This document shows positions 12,453 through 25,850 of a stretch of 64,000 bases of DNA, in pieces (position 1 is the first letter of the stretch; each line of letters begins with the position of its first letter). Location of the stretch: contig CM042555.1 of NCBI GenBank assembly GCA_023630585.1, forward strand, positions 16,383,501-16,447,500. Direction: 5' to 3'. The DNA is from Cranoglanis bouderius (lineage: Eukaryota; Chordata; Actinopteri; Siluriformes; Cranoglanididae). The translations under genes and the position numbers were made by a program. The notes beneath the pieces were generated by a model, which did no database searches, was not told the DNA's origin, and was given only the letters and a program-made list of their open reading frames with translations.

Positions 12453-14389
12453 GTAAGACAGCGATGACCTAAGACCTCTATATGCTTTAACAATAGAACT
12501 AAGAAATGGTTTGTACAAAGATTTATTCGCGACATTCATTTTACTGACTGTTGTGTGTGAATTTAATTGTGATGGACGCAACCATTGAATATGAGCAAGA
12601 CGTGCTACACAAACGCTAACAATGGTAAAGAAATAAAAGTTAGTAGAAACCAATTTGAGTGTAGAAAGTGTAGTAACATTAGATGCTCTATTCACTGCTG
12701 TCGCTAGCTACTACAATATGTCTTGCAGGTCTATAGCATGTCTATGAAGGGATGTGGGGCTACCGTAAGATACATAACACCTTCAACATTGGGGACACTG
12801 GAGACATGTCCCTACCACTTTTTGATAAGCCCAGTTTTAAGTCCAGAAAATAAAATCACTTTTTACACCTTACATTTGTATTTAGACCTAAATCTTGATT
12901 TGTAACTAGTACTTTATTCTCTCATCCAGCCAATGACCGTACGCTGTACATCAATCGAATGGGTTCAGTTTAGCATCCAATCAAGTTCTTCATTGTAGAA
13001 AAAATTATCAGGAATCATTCCAGTTCATCAGCGGCTGTGACCTTCTCATGCTACACAACGTAGTTCATCTGTAGCTGTAGCTACCCATGTATTTCGGAAG
13101 ATGGTAACCAACCAATGGACAGCAGTGTGGAACTTGAGGATGAGCACCCCGGGTCCTACCTCAGTAAAACGTTTCAGTGTGCTTGAGTAAGCAAAGACTC
13201 TCATAAAATCAGGTGTCTCCTTTGCCTCCCTAGAAGGTATGAACCCCATCTAATTTGAAGCATGTTGAGGTAGGTTTAGCTAATCTGCTCACATTAGCTT
13301 GGTATGTTTCAAAAAGTTAGCCTGTTTTATTTGCTAATGCCACATTAGACTAGCATCAGTTCCAGGAGCTAGCATAATTTGGCTAGGCAGCAAGTCAAAT
13401 TTTGACACATTATCAATAATTTTACTTAAGTATAATTTCTCAGTACTTTATCTACCCCTAGTAATAAAGTGATCTTACTACAGTATGATAAAATCTGTAC
13501 ATTGTACAAATGGCTATAAATTAATAGGACACAAACGAGTTTATATAAGGTTTTATTTCACGTGATTTCGTCAAACATGACGTTATGTTTCTGTTTTGTT
13601 TTTATAAAGGCCTATCAATGGACACATGATGTAACCATGTAAACTTCCAAAGCATTCAACACTGATTCAATACTACCTTGATAAAAACAGCTGTGTTCAA
13701 CAGATTTTCACAAAGTAACATTAATAATAGTCAGAAATTAGTAGTAGTTAGAAATTCCAAGATTTCAAATTTTTCAATTCGCAGAAAACAAAATTAATGA
13801 GAAAATAAGAATGTTTTGTACTCAATTGTATAAAATACTTTTGAAACAACATACAGCATCTAGCATAAAAAGTTTAATGAACGTGTTTTCTAAAGCAGAC
13901 GTGACAGACTTTAGCCTAGCTATTTACAATATGCTTGCCTTGTCTGTACGATCTTAGTGAACTTCACACACCAAATATTATGATCATTGACTAATAATGT
14001 AGGTCAACCTAAATACAGTACTAAACAGTCACGTATACACGTATACTGTCAGAGCTTTCACATATAAGAGTCATTTCTTGTTCACGCATTAAAAGGTGTT
14101 CCTGCATCCAAAGGCTGCACAGCATGCTGGCATTTTGAGCTCCCTGATGCCTAAATTTAATTCACATCAATGGACCTGGAAAATCAATGGCCCCATCTGA
14201 AATGGCGATGCTGTTGATGTATCCAGTTTAGCCAAATGTGGCATAACCTTTTTATATCTAACTTAATGATGAAAACTGCTCCTTAGTAGCTGTCATTAAA
14301 GTCTTCGTTTAAGAGGACACTGGGTCTAACCCGAGGATAAACTACAGCTGCAGTCCAGATCACTTAGATCACGTTTTCCTCATTGTGAT

Positions 14390-14522
14390 GTTTGATGTGA
14401 ACATTAAACTGAAGCTTTTGACCTGTATGTGTACGACTTTATGTACTGTGTTGCTGCCAATTAGATAATTATATGAATGAGCAGGTGTACGGGCGTTCCT
14501 AATAAAGTGGTATGTAGAGTGT
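14390..14522 (+). mobile_element. Right-end fragment of a DNA transposon
   Basis: The block ends GTGTACGGGCGTTCCTAATA followed by AAGTGG, a terminus I recognise from a widespread fish Tc1-type repeat (GTTCCTAATAAAGTGG). Upstream lies ACTGAAGCTTTTGACCTGTA, also typical of that family's 3' end. The left part is missing. Confidence 0.6.
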
Positions 14523-14838
14523 ATGTCAAGAACTGAATATTTATTGTCCATCATAGCTCAATCAGGACTCGACAGAGTAAAACAAATGTTTTACTGATCT
14601 AATTTAGGGCTGCAGGATTCTTGGTGAAACAGGAATCACAATATTAGAGTTCAGATCACGATGATCACTTATGATTCTTTGACCAATTTTGTAAGGAAAA
14701 AAAAATATGGATATTTATTCAGTTCTTACAATACTGTAGCAAACCGGGGTTTATTATTCCTGGTGGATGTTTGAGTGACAGATCGTTCCCATTACTGATT
14801 TATTGCACATTTGTACTGGAATATCTGAAATCCAGAGC

Positions 14839-14890
<52 letters not shown>

Positions 14891-14891
14891 T
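14839..14891 (+). repeat. (AAT)n microsatellite
   Basis: Uninterrupted, about 17 units. Confidence 0.98.
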
Positions 14892-15210
14892 TGTGAGCAG
14901 AAATGAGTCTTGATAAACGTACTGAATCACTGGTGTGTTTTGAGAGACAGCGCATGCAGCCATGACTCACTCACCCTGTTTGTTCATTTAATACATTTAA
15001 TAATCGTTTGCTTAGTAATTGGGAATTTTATATTCAGTACATACTATTAAAGATTTTACGGACAAATTTGTTCCTTCTCACTGCAAGCACGCAGCATTTT
15101 AAAATTCCCTTACAGCGTTCCCACATTGTTTGTTCCCATTTTCTTCCGCAGTGGTGCTTGAAAGTTTGTGAACCCTTTCGAATTTTCTATATTTCTGCAT
15201 AAATATGACC

Positions 15211-15252
15211 TGGAACCCCAATTCCAAAAAAAGTTGGGACGCTGTGTCACAG
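15211..15252. repeat. Solo terminal repeat of a mariner-like element
   Basis: CCCCAATTCCAAAAAAAGTT followed by GGGACGCTGTGTCAC is a terminus of a common fish Tc1/mariner family. No other part of that element follows; it directly abuts the dispersed repeat at 15268. Confidence 0.5.
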
Positions 15253-15267
15253 ATAATAAGGAAGGAA

Positions 15268-15585
15268 TAAGTCATTTTCTGTACTGCTTTTCCTAGACAG
15301 GAGCCTGTCCCAGAAGACTGGGGGCACAAGGCAGGGGACACTCTGGACAGGGTGTCAACCCATCACAGGGCACAATCACACACACACACACTACACTACA
15401 GACAATTTGGAAATGCCGATCAGCCTACAATGTATGTCTTTGGACTGGGGGAGTAAAAACCACGGTACCCAGAGGAAACCCCCGAAGCACATGCAAACTC
15501 CACGCACACAGGGCAGAGACGGGAATCGAGCCCCCAGCCCTGGAGGTGCAAGGCAAACATGCTAACCACTAAGCCACCCAAATAG
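15268..15585 (-). repeat. Dispersed 'GTTTCCTCC' repeat, copy 3
   Basis: Near full-length reverse-strand copy. On the + strand it reads as complements of the same blocks: cctgtcccagaa...cagggtgtcaacccatcacagggcac, acaatttggaaatgccgatcagcctaca, gtctttggactgggggag, aggaaaccc and gaatcgagcccccagccctgg, ending taaccactaagcca. A short (CA)n sits in the position of the (TG)n of other copies. Confidence 0.75.
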
Positions 15586-17068
15586 TGACTCTGTGAGTGC
15601 AAATCCTGCAGAATAATGTAATCTACACGATTTCTAATTAATGTTGTTCAAGCACGAACAAATCCAGTAACGGTCAATATCTTGTACATGGAACCTACTG
15701 AAGTGTGATTATAAGCCAGACCCGCAACAGCAGCAGTAATTTACACCACCTCTCTGATTATTAATGTTTCATCATTTAAAAATCTTTAGAACCCTGACCT
15801 GCTACTCTTTTATTGTGGGCTCTAATGAACATATACATTTCAACCCCATGCTCTGTTTATTTCCTTCAGTCGCAGCTGAGAAATTACAAGCAGTTTATTT
15901 GATGAATTGTGTTCAGCGGTGTGCCTCGCTCTGCCTGACATTCCATTAAACAAATTGAATGGGGCTTGAACTTTAGAACAGGACAACATTGGCTAAATAT
16001 TTCAACAGATTTAACATTGTCGGCCTGGATTTCTTTTTTTTTTTTTTTTTTTTTTTAAATCGGCTTACTTTTTCAAGAGGAATTGGGATAGATATTGCCG
16101 AAAAGTTTCTATTTCTTTCTAAAGTGACTGAAAATACCTTAAGTCAAATCTAGTATGACCTATTATAAGGTTACAATAAACCAAATAGAAGATTATTAGA
16201 CCTACTGTACTTCTAGGCATTCTTTACTAATTTCAAGCATTTAAAACATGAAATTAGTCATTTACAACATGAAGTTAGTAAAAATTGTCTAGAAACAGGT
16301 TTAATAATCTTATATTTTGTTTGTGATAAGGTTCTAATATAGAAATGCTAGATCAATTTGATTATATTCAAGATGTTGCCGCTTGGTAAGATTTTTATTA
16401 TTTTATTTTTTATTTTCTTGCAGTGCAGTCATGCTTCAAAAGGAAATAGAACTTTTCTGGAGTGGTTGTCAGTGTGAGGTTATTCATAATGTCCTCTAAC
16501 AGGCATTGGCAGGCATCTGTGCTGAAATTAGGAGATGAAGAGAGAGAGAAAGTGAGAGAGAGAGAGAGACAGAGAAGGGGGGCAGGGAGGATAGAAGGCA
16601 AAAAAAAAATATTAGTCAAGAGCCAAGGGACATGGCATATAGGATGTCACTAAGTCTACAAAGCTGTTTTGTTTTGTTTTTTCTGAAGTCATGCATATAT
16701 TTTTTGTTTTTCCTTTTTAGCCACCTTGATGCTTGACATTCTGGAGCTTTCTTGCTATTACTGCAAGAAGTTGCAAGGCTGTCCGTCTCCAGGGCTTGAG
16801 CGTAATAGATGGCTCTAAGGCAGACAGTAGAAGGGGGAGCAGGATAGGGATGAAGGGGACTTAACGTGAGTGCCTTGAACTTAATTCCAAACAGCAATTG
16901 TCTCCTTTAATTGTAGCACTCCAGTGAGCTCGGGGGAGAGGGAAACAGATTTTCAATTTGCTCTCAGTTTAAGGGGATCAGTTTCAATAAGCCAGCAGGC
17001 CGTGCCCACAGCTCCCTGAAGAGATGCACATGTCCCAGATACACAGAGGTGATTATTCGTCTTCCAAC

Positions 17069-17097
17069 CTCTCTCTCTCTCTCGCTCTCTCTCTCTG

Positions 17098-17130
<33 letters not shown>

Positions 17131-17137
17131 TATATAT
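17069..17137 (+). repeat. (CT)n(CA)n(TA)n compound microsatellite
   Basis: Three dinucleotide types in succession. Confidence 0.97.
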
Positions 17138-18973
17138 CCCGCCCCCTCAATGAGTCTACTAGCTGAGAAATCTGTCTGTCAAAGATCTTAATTTTTACAT
17201 AATCATATTGTACGATGTAAGAGGTTGGGTCAATGGCTTCTCCAGTTAAATGAAGTTCCCGATCTTGACATGACACTCGGGGCATCTTAGAATTATCAGA
17301 ATTACCCGAATTACAACCTGCTGAATGGGGAAAACATGTTGAAGTGGCACTTTGAGCTGTAATTACTAGTGAGAACCTTAGGCAAGAATTTTCCAATAAT
17401 AGCTGTCTCTTGTCCCATTTTTTATATATTTTTTTTTTAACAAATGTCAAGTGCGTGTTTAATAACATCACTGATCCTAGTAATCACTATTCGTCTTTTA
17501 CAGCCCTGTGCAGATCAATTATAAAGCAAAGGGAAACAGGAATGCAGGAATAGACGTATTTGGTTTTTTTTAACCTTATATAACCTCAGCCTAAACTTAA
17601 ATGGGGCCATCTGGGTATATATTTACATTTTTAAAATATTTATATTCCATTAGCATCAGGTGATTTGCATGTTTTATTCCCTTTTTTTTAAAAAAAAAAA
17701 CACTGCAAAACAATGAGAGCATACAGAATTAAATCATTTGAATGAATAACATGAATAATAAAACAGTTACATCTGTGCTTGTTTTAACAACCTGTGCCCA
17801 AGTCACCTTGAGGAACAGAAATAAGATTTAGACTACAAAAAGTTAGGTGCCTCAGACCAACAGCTGGTGCCTTGATTGAATCCGCTCGATGGTATACTTA
17901 ATCCCCTGATGTGGTGTTGGTGCATTGTAGTAGTCATCTGAGTTTGCTGAAAGCCAGAAAATGCAACATCAGCTGTGATACAGTGACGAAGATGACTGCA
18001 GTGTATCACGGCATTCAATAAGACATGTCAGAAAATGATGTTTCCGATGTATTGATGTCTCAAATTGATTAACTGGCCACAAAGTGTTGATTATTTGAGA
18101 GCTCAACAACTGAGTCTAATTCTTTGTATACACAATTCTGATTCAAACTCAAAGGATCAATCAATCCAGAAAAAATTGTAAGGTGTTGCCAGTTTTGTCA
18201 GTGGCCCAAAATGGTGATTTGGACAAACTGCGAGCTCCTCTGGATATTTCTGTGATCAGAAAATTACAAAATCCTGGAGGCACTGAAGAAAGACGTCAGT
18301 AGACTTTGGAGTATTATTTACTGACTGGCAAAGATCTGCAAGTATTTATTTTTTTATTTTTTTATACACAAGTGAATGAGTACACAAAATCCTTTAGTCA
18401 TTCCTTTGCTACTTATGAAAAGACATTAGTGTCAGGGGAGATGGTAATTGAATCTAATACAAGTGTGCCTCATCCCTCAGGGTTTAAAAGGTTTGAAGTG
18501 AACTAAATGTCTATAAAAGGATGCAAAAACACGATGGATACTGGCCATGTCGGGGGCAAAAAACGCTGCTTTGTTGTTTTTTTTTTGTGTTTTTTTTTTT
18601 TTGTCATTTTCAAAATATAAGGGCAGTGAGTGATATTAGAATATGTAGTACATAAACTTGTAAAGCAATTTCCCTAATGAGTGGAAAACATGTCGGTGCA
18701 CATTCAAAGGGTAGCTGACATTACTGAATAAGACTAGCAGACTAATTCATTGAAATATGCTAATGTAATATACTGTGAAGGACAGCTAGTCGGGAACAGA
18801 AAGGGTGATCTTATTTTCATAATGCAAACGCTTTCCGATGTGCTTTCATTCATTATTAGTAAGAGTAGGAATTTTAGGAAAGTGTGCTTTTAAAGTTGGG
18901 CATGCATAGTGTATTTACTGTATAGTCGTTGCTTCAACTGGGGACACCTTATTCATTTTCATGTCATTTTCAT

Positions 18974-19147
18974 GTCTCCATGGCACGATGGACTTGCACC
19001 TCCAGGGTTCGGGGGCTCGATTCCCGGCTCCGCTCTGTGTGCGCAGAGTTTGCACGTTCTCCCCGTGCTTCAGGGGGTTTCCTCGGGGTACTCCGGTTTC
19101 CTCCATAGACACGCGCTGTAGGCTGATTGGCATCTCTAAATTGTCCG

Positions 19148-19187
<40 letters not shown>

Positions 19188-19290
19188 TTGTGCCCTGCGA
19201 TAGGTTGGCACCCCATCCAGGGTGTCCCCCGCCTTGTGGCCCAAGTCACCTAGGATGGGCTCCAGGTTCCCCATGACCCTGTGGATGGAT
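18974..19290 (+). repeat. Dispersed 'GTTTCCTCC' repeat, copy 4 with TG expansion
   Basis: Forward copy with head GGCACGATGGACTTGCACC...CTCGATTCCC, the GTTTCCTC/CTCCGGTTTCCTCC core, TGGCATCTCTAAATTGTCCG, then an expanded (TG)n at 19150-19184, CCCCATCCAGGGTGTCCCCC, and a tail GGATGGGCTCCAGGTTCCCC...CCCTG ending in GATG units. It shows the internal microsatellite arising within the repeat. Confidence 0.75.
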
Positions 19291-19532
19291 GGATTTGTAT
19301 GTAAATATAATTCAGAGAAATAAAACTGATAAAAACTTCAAAACACATCGGACAGCCTTTTCAGAGTTGGCGACGTAAGATATGTCTACATATTTTATCT
19401 TATCAGTATTCAGACCTGCTCTACGCCTGGGCTTAACTAGATTTCCTAGGCTGCCCGTTTACATTAATAAAATTACGTGCATGCAGTTTATGCCTGCCTG
19501 CAGGATTATTTTTAATGTTGTGTTGACCTTTC

Positions 19533-19534
<2 letters not shown>

Positions 19535-19588
<54 letters not shown>
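19535..19588 (+). repeat. (ATT)n microsatellite
   Basis: Uninterrupted, about 17 units. Confidence 0.98.
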
Positions 19589-19589
<1 letters not shown>

Positions 19590-19764
19590 AAAAGCCCAAT
19601 TCATTTCAGGGATAGCAGTTAACCAACCCTCTATAGACAGTCAACAACATGTCAGGTGACTGTCATGAACAAGTCTGTAAACTGAGTGTCAAAAACATGA
19701 TATGAGTTTACGGTTGATGATGGTTAGGAGAGAATCTGTGGACTGTCAGTTTGTTTAGTGCAGT

Positions 19765-19915
19765 AGTGGCTCAGTGGCTCAGTGGCTCAGGCCAGCTGTA
19801 TCATGGCTGACCCTGCGGTATGATCCCTGACTACCTATTCTTTAAATCTTGGATATTTAAAGAAAAATTAATTTCACTGTAATGCGTGTGAGACAAGTAA
19901 AGGCTTTCTTCTTAG
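19765..19915 (+). repeat. SINE fragment
   Basis: GTGGCTCAGTGGCTCAGTGG is a short tandem expansion of a SINE head, followed by TATCATGGCTGACCCTGCGG and the tail TTTCACTGTAATGCGTGTGA then GACAAGTAAAGGCTTTCTTCTT. It matches a SINE type common in catfish and relatives as I remember it, with the middle deleted. Confidence 0.6.
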
Positions 19916-22208
19916 ATCTGTAGTGCTACCACAATTTTAAACCCAGACATCGTGTGCTTTCATTAAATATGGCATGTTGTTTTCTTATGATGAGTGTACT
20001 GTAATAGTTACAGGTAGAGATGGCACCAGTCCAATAACCAGAATCAGTATCAGGCCGATACCAATAAAAAAAATTTAAAAAAAACAGTGTAACATATGGA
20101 AAAGATTATACTCGGGTTTGGAAAAGATGGAAATCACAACCTACTGATGTCAAAGTTACTATATTTATTGAGTTTTATAGTTACTATCCTGCTTGAGTGG
20201 TCACTTGAATGAGGTTGAATCCAAACCTCAACAACTCAGAAACCATAATGTCAGCTTGGACCTAATGTGATCTGTCTGTGGAAAGTTCAGGAATAAAAAT
20301 CTCTATAGCTCCATTAAATGTTATTGCACCCATTTAAATAATGAACCTAATATTCAAATATTCGGATTATGTTCAGAGGGGGTCTGTGAAATGTATTATT
20401 CACCCCTGGCTACAAAAAGTTTGAGAGAGTACCCCCCCACCCCCCACCCCCACTATCGATGGTTTGGTGTCTGCAATCCTGATATCTAAGTGTTACAATA
20501 TCAGGAGCTAAAAAAAAATAATAATAATACAGATTGATGAAACAAATTACATTTGTAGTCTAATGTAGTCTAATATATTGAGTTTGAAAGTTATCAAGAG
20601 TTCTAATAATGCTCTTGTGATGGTTACCGCTGAGCTCTGCAGTGAGCAGGCAATACTGTTTAGCACCAACAGTGCCAGAATGTGTGAGAACACCATCACG
20701 TGATCTCGACTGTCTGAACAGTGCTTAAAGTCTACGGATCGGATCGGCTCGGTGTCTTGTACCACCTGCTTTCTTTGCCTCGCACTGTGGCTGTCTAGAA
20801 TAAGAGACCACATGAATATCTCACATAGATGTCCTGCGTAAATACTAGTGGGGATGCAGCAAAGCTGAAGGCCTGCACAGTGAGACTATGTGCGGGTAGC
20901 TGAAGGAGAGAGGTGCTGTGTGTGTTTGTGTGTGAGTGTGTGTATATGTGCTGTGCTGTGTTCAGCCTCTGGATCACAGCTTCCTGGAACACTTTGGCCC
21001 AATGACAAGAAGAGCTACCAGGAAAGCATGATCGATTATTCCTCCTTCAAATCAGTCTCTTCTTGCGCTTTGTTTTGACTTTTGTATCCTCTTTCTCTCT
21101 CTCTCTCTCTATTTTTTCTCACCTTTTCTCCCTCTCCTTCTCACTCCCCCGACAGAAGCATGATTCATCTGTACTTAAATAGTGATGAGCTGATGATCTG
21201 CGTGCCTTTCCTCCTAAAGGACGGCCCACTCTCGTTGCACGGTAGATTTTCCACATGCATATCACGGACTGGAAATGTTTATTTGCGGCTATTCCCAACA
21301 CAAGGTCAAATGCGATTACGCCTGACCCTTAACCCGACTTCAGCCTACACTAGCGTCAATAGCATCGTGAACCGGAGTCTGTTCTTTCAGTCAGAGGGAA
21401 ATGGAAGTTGCCGGTGGGAAAAGAAATACTGAGACAGGGATAAAGATAAAGGTGGGCTGAAAAGTGTGATTCAGGAGCCACTGCTAGGAGAATGGTAAAG
21501 AAACGACGGACGAGTGAGGGAGAGTGATGGGTCTGTCTGTAATCTGAAATGAGCCATTACGGCAGCATATGGGATGCACCTGCCATGTGCCGTCTGCCTC
21601 CACGCTTCTGCACAACTGCCGACGACAGAAACGTGAGGCAGAGTGTGTCAGTAAACTCACAAGAGGCTTGCTAAAAGTTGGGGCTCTCATTATAAAATCT
21701 GACAGATCTATTTATTTATTTATTTATTTTTATTTTTTTTACCTCGGCTTACACCAGTAACAGTAGCTTCATATCCATGTTAGTGTGGAGTGTACTGTAC
21801 CTAGCAGGAGTCAACAGGTAGATCTCACTATTACATTTCACTATTACTTTAATAAAGCTTGCTGGGTTTTGCATAATTCTTTTTTTTTTTTCCTTAAATT
21901 TTTTAAAATGGTCTTTCATAAACCTGAAATGTGTTCATGATTTCGGATTCTTACGACTTGCATCTAGGGTTATGCTATTTATCACCTTTTTTTATTAACT
22001 AACACGTGCAGCCTACCTTTATCCATCTTACCTCCTAAGTGAGCTCAGGTTTTACTTTAATCATAATGAAAGCCAGTACAGTGCACTTAAAGAAAGATCG
22101 CTCACCCCCCTTTCTTCTCCTCCCTCTCCGTCATCTCTTGCTCACGGCTCCCTTCCAGTCAACGGAGGAATGAGCGATGGGACTCGATTAGCCTTTCTGG
22201 GGGATAAT

Positions 22209-22212
<4 letters not shown>

Positions 22213-22245
<33 letters not shown>

Positions 22246-22562
22246 AAGGGAAGAGTTTGAAAAATAATGAAAGAGAGAAAGGGACTGGAATGAACATGAG
22301 CAGAGGGACAGAGAGACAGAGTGGGATGTGATGGGAGAGAAAGCAGCAGGGAGGATGGAAAGGGAGGGGGGAAGGGGGGGGGGGCGGAGGGACAGATATG
22401 GATGTTAGGGTCATAAAGAGACCGAGAATGGGGATATGAAAGGAAGGGAAATAGATTGGGTTGTGTGGTGAGGCATTAGGAAGAAAGATAGAGGGGCCAG
22501 GAGACACATTGGGATACAATCAGAGTGGAAAGTGTCAGAGAGAGAGAGAGAGAGAGAGACAG
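22213..22562 (+). repeat. Purine-rich tract: poly-A, G-rich, (GA)n
   Basis: A 30-bp A run, then about 290 bp with strong purine bias on the + strand (GGGA, GAGA, a G run near 22375) ending in (GA)n at 22537-22559. Confidence 0.85.
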
Positions 22563-24300
22563 AGATGCTCTTGAGGGACCATTCTGAGATAAGTGCTTCT
22601 AAGGGCACATTAGTGTTCCTGAGAGGCTATTTATTGGGCAGACAAGCACCAAGATAAACCGAGTCAACCTACATTACAACCCACATCTTGATTAGCTAAT
22701 TATTTGGATTAATTGACTGTGTGCATTTGTTTAAAATTCATGATTGCCTGTGGTGACTAAGTTAAGCTTATGCAAAAATAAATAAATAAATAAATAAAAT
22801 CTCTTAAGGGTATGGGTAACTCCAATGCTACCACACCTTGGATTGGCCTTAGCATTTACAAAGAGGTGTTCCTCAAAGTACCTGCTACACGAAAGCGAAT
22901 TTCGGCTCCTACCACTATGGTGAAAGAAAGAGCATCCGGTTATCAACAGAATTATAAATAAATGTAAAAAAAAAACACACCAACCACAAGCTATCAATAC
23001 TGACAGAACATACAGAGAACCTTCCAATTCATACACTTCAGCCAACTTCGCCTAGGGACCATGTTTCACTGCCTTACCACCTAAAGCACAAATTCTTTCC
23101 TGGCTGCAAAGAATCACTTATTGTGAAGCATTTTATCAGAGAGCACCACAATCTGGCAGCTATAAGTGTAGCCAGCCCCCACATATTATTTCAGCATTCT
23201 GTATATACTGTATGTAGGCCGTCGAAGCCCTAAACAGAAAGTTTGAAAAAGAATCTTTTTCACAAATCTAACTTTCTTGCCTTTTTTTTTTTTTTTTTTT
23301 TTTTTTTCCAACCCATGGACATGTATCAGCTCCTACACCCACACTTGAGAGGAGGACTGGGCTGTTCACGGGTCTCCTGGGATTACATACTTGACTTGCG
23401 TATATGTGGGCTGTGTTTACACAAGGTCAAGTTTCCACGCACCATCAACCTATTCTGAAAAGTCAGAAATCCTTTTAAAGGTGATGGGTTCCCCTTATCA
23501 TCATGCAAATGCTTTCTCCCCACAACACTAGCACAAACATCAAGAAGTGAAGTGTTCTCAGTGTTCTCACACAGCAAAGTTTGACTTGCTGAGAAGTATG
23601 TGGACCAGGATCATCATCAAAAAAAAAAAAAAGCACTCCTATCACTCACACTCCTATCACTTTTCTTGCATAAATAAGAAGCTGGTGTGAGTAAAAGTGC
23701 AGCACATTATGTGGTGATCAGATTTCTCCTGGGGGATGTTTTTACATTCGAATACCTTGGACTGCATCTCAAAGGTGACCGATCTGTTCTTAAACACATC
23801 AGACGTTTTCAAGATGAGTTTAGTCAATCGCTTTCTGTGACTTTTAACCAGCTGTGTCATGAAATCGGTTGTAATACGGTACGTATACTCATGCTCAAGC
23901 CTCATAACTCTACATTTTACAAACTTCTGAGCCTCCTGATCTCATGTGCCATGTCTCAGGTGTCGTTCGTGTTGTTACGCCACAGTTTTGATGAATTCTT
24001 GGTTCTGATTAGTCAGACATTGTTGATTAATTTCCTATAACAGCAGCTCTGACAGTAGTTCTGGATACAAGGCAAATCACAGGTTTATATCACTAGTCTT
24101 GTTCTGACACGTTATCATGTAATTGTTAAGGTACAGTTTTCTGTGAGGAGAAAGAACATACTTAATTAGCATTTTTGGAAGTAGTCTCAGACGTCAGTGC
24201 TTTGTAACAGTCTGCATCAGTTGTTATCCTGTAACATGACAAGCTGCATTTTTTTTCTCACCAAGAGAAGAAAAGAGCAGAACTTGTTCTGTGGACATTA

Positions 24301-25087
24301 AATATAAATGGCAACACTTTACAATAACAGTACGTGAATATTCATGCAGGTATACCTGAATTAAGACTTACTTAAATATGAACTAATGATGAGTTAAGGC
24401 ATATACTAATCACAAACTAATTAACTAAGAGCTAGCCTTAATTATGATGGGAGTCTCATGAATTCATGCGTCAACAACAACCACCATCCGCTATAAGAAT
24501 AAATATGAATTAAACGTGCATAATTTCAAATTGTTTATATAATTTGACATATGCAGCTGTGCCGGATTGCTTTCATAATTTACAATGCCACCCAGAGCAT
24601 GTACTAGTACTACTGTGGGATTTGAAGCGAAATGGATATAAAATGATGCAAAACGAGTTGAAATGAAACTACTGGTGTTTATTATTAATGCGTCTTTCTA
24701 CGTTCGTTAAGGAAGATCAGTGTCAATTATGAAAGTAATCCAGCGCCATCCAATCACGTTTGTGTACGTAGCTGCATATGGCACATTATATAAACAATTT
24801 GAATTGATGGATGTTTAATCCACATTCTTTCTTATAAAGCAGGTCTGATTTTGTGTTAATTAATACATTAACTAACAAACACGTCCTAACTAAAACGTAC
24901 TTAAGGTGGTCGTTATTCACTCATAACTTCATAAGACTCTACGCGTCGTAGTGAAGGTTAGCTTTTCATTAGTTCGTGATTAGTACCTGCCTTAACTCAT
25001 CATTAGTTCATGTTTAAGTAAGTATTAATTCAGGTATTAGTGCATGATTATTACATGTAGTGTTACTGTAAAGTGTTTCCAATATAA
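24301..25087. mobile_element. Non-autonomous element with long inverted repeats
   Basis: Element at 24309-25080 (772 bp). The two ends are inverted copies over about 130-150 bp: GGCAACACTTTACAATAACA on the left and GGAAACACTTTACAGTAACA on the reverse strand at the right, both continuing with ACCTGAATTAA.ACTTACTTAAA and ATGAACTAATGATGAGTTAAGGC. AATATAA flanks both sides (24301-24307, 25081-25087), fitting a slightly decayed 8-bp hAT duplication. There is no transposase ORF inside. The interior contains a further small palindromic match (tataaacaatttgaatt near 24790 and its complement near 24530). Confidence 0.75.
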
Positions 25088-25589
25088 TTATAAATGGGAT
25101 CAAAAATTATGACATGCCGTTCTTCAATAAATAAAAAATGTCAGCTTTGGCAAATTGTTGTGGTATGACAGGAATGAACCACTTCAGGACGTGCTGTTAT
25201 TGGACATTTAGTAATGATCACCACCCCATTGTTGATTATTTTCATATAACAGCACACACCGTTGCGCTTTATTCCAGAGTCGGTGGATACCTCCATAGGT
25301 CTTATTCTTTCTTTACTCCCTTTCATAGCGTTTTACTTTCTGCTTACTTTTACTTTTTACTTTTAACACTAAACCCACTGCATCTGATTTAATAATGCTT
25401 TCCTAAAGAAAATGAAGACACCAAATCAATGTCCTTGGAAGAATATAACTACTACTATAAAGCTAAAGCTTTCTGCAGAAAAGCAAGAAAAGCAAGAAAG
25501 GAACAAAAAAAAAAAAAAGCCGACCACACTATTCACATTATTTATTAAAGCACTTGAATGTCGAGGTAGTTATTTCTTAACCTTGATTT

Positions 25590-25850
25590 TTACCCACATC
25601 TCTACAGATGTCCCAAAAGTCTCCATACATAAGGGACTATGTTTGCCAGCACCATGTCGGTTGTGCCTTCTCGGTTGGTCCACAACACTTTCGGTCTTAA
25701 TAAGTTTGTCAGCAGTGTCGTGTGTGGTGCGCTTGCCATGTATCCTGTTAAAGTCCATCACAAGCTTGCGACAGCATCCTGATCCAGCCATGAGAATGAT
25801 TTCAAAATGTTCTTCTTTGGTCAAAGGCCACTGTTGAGTTACTTGGTCTC
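25590..25850 (-). mobile_element. Mariner/IS630-like transposase stump
   Basis: The - strand translates MTKEEHFEIILMAGSGCCRK, then LVMDFNRIHGKRTTHDTADK and TESVVDQPRR. This is the N-terminal helix-turn-helix of a transposase family I recognise (the E-R-x-x-I-V-L-M-A-G...DFN..HG...TH.TV.KL pattern). After about 55 residues the sequence changes directly into TGTCCCAAAAGTCTCCATAC on the + strand, which resembles that family's terminal inverted repeat. The element is therefore an internal-deletion derivative with no catalytic domain. Confidence 0.6.

Noticed and set aside
16953..17471. 172-aa open frame on the - strand
   Set aside because: Contains translated CT/CA/TA microsatellite (RERERE, VCVCVC), no domain, no splice support.
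21082..21432. 116-aa open frame on the + strand
   Set aside because: Begins in a CT repeat and has no domain; probably chance.
23687..24040. 117-aa open frame on the + strand
   Set aside because: No recognisable motif; ordinary length by chance in AT-rich intron.
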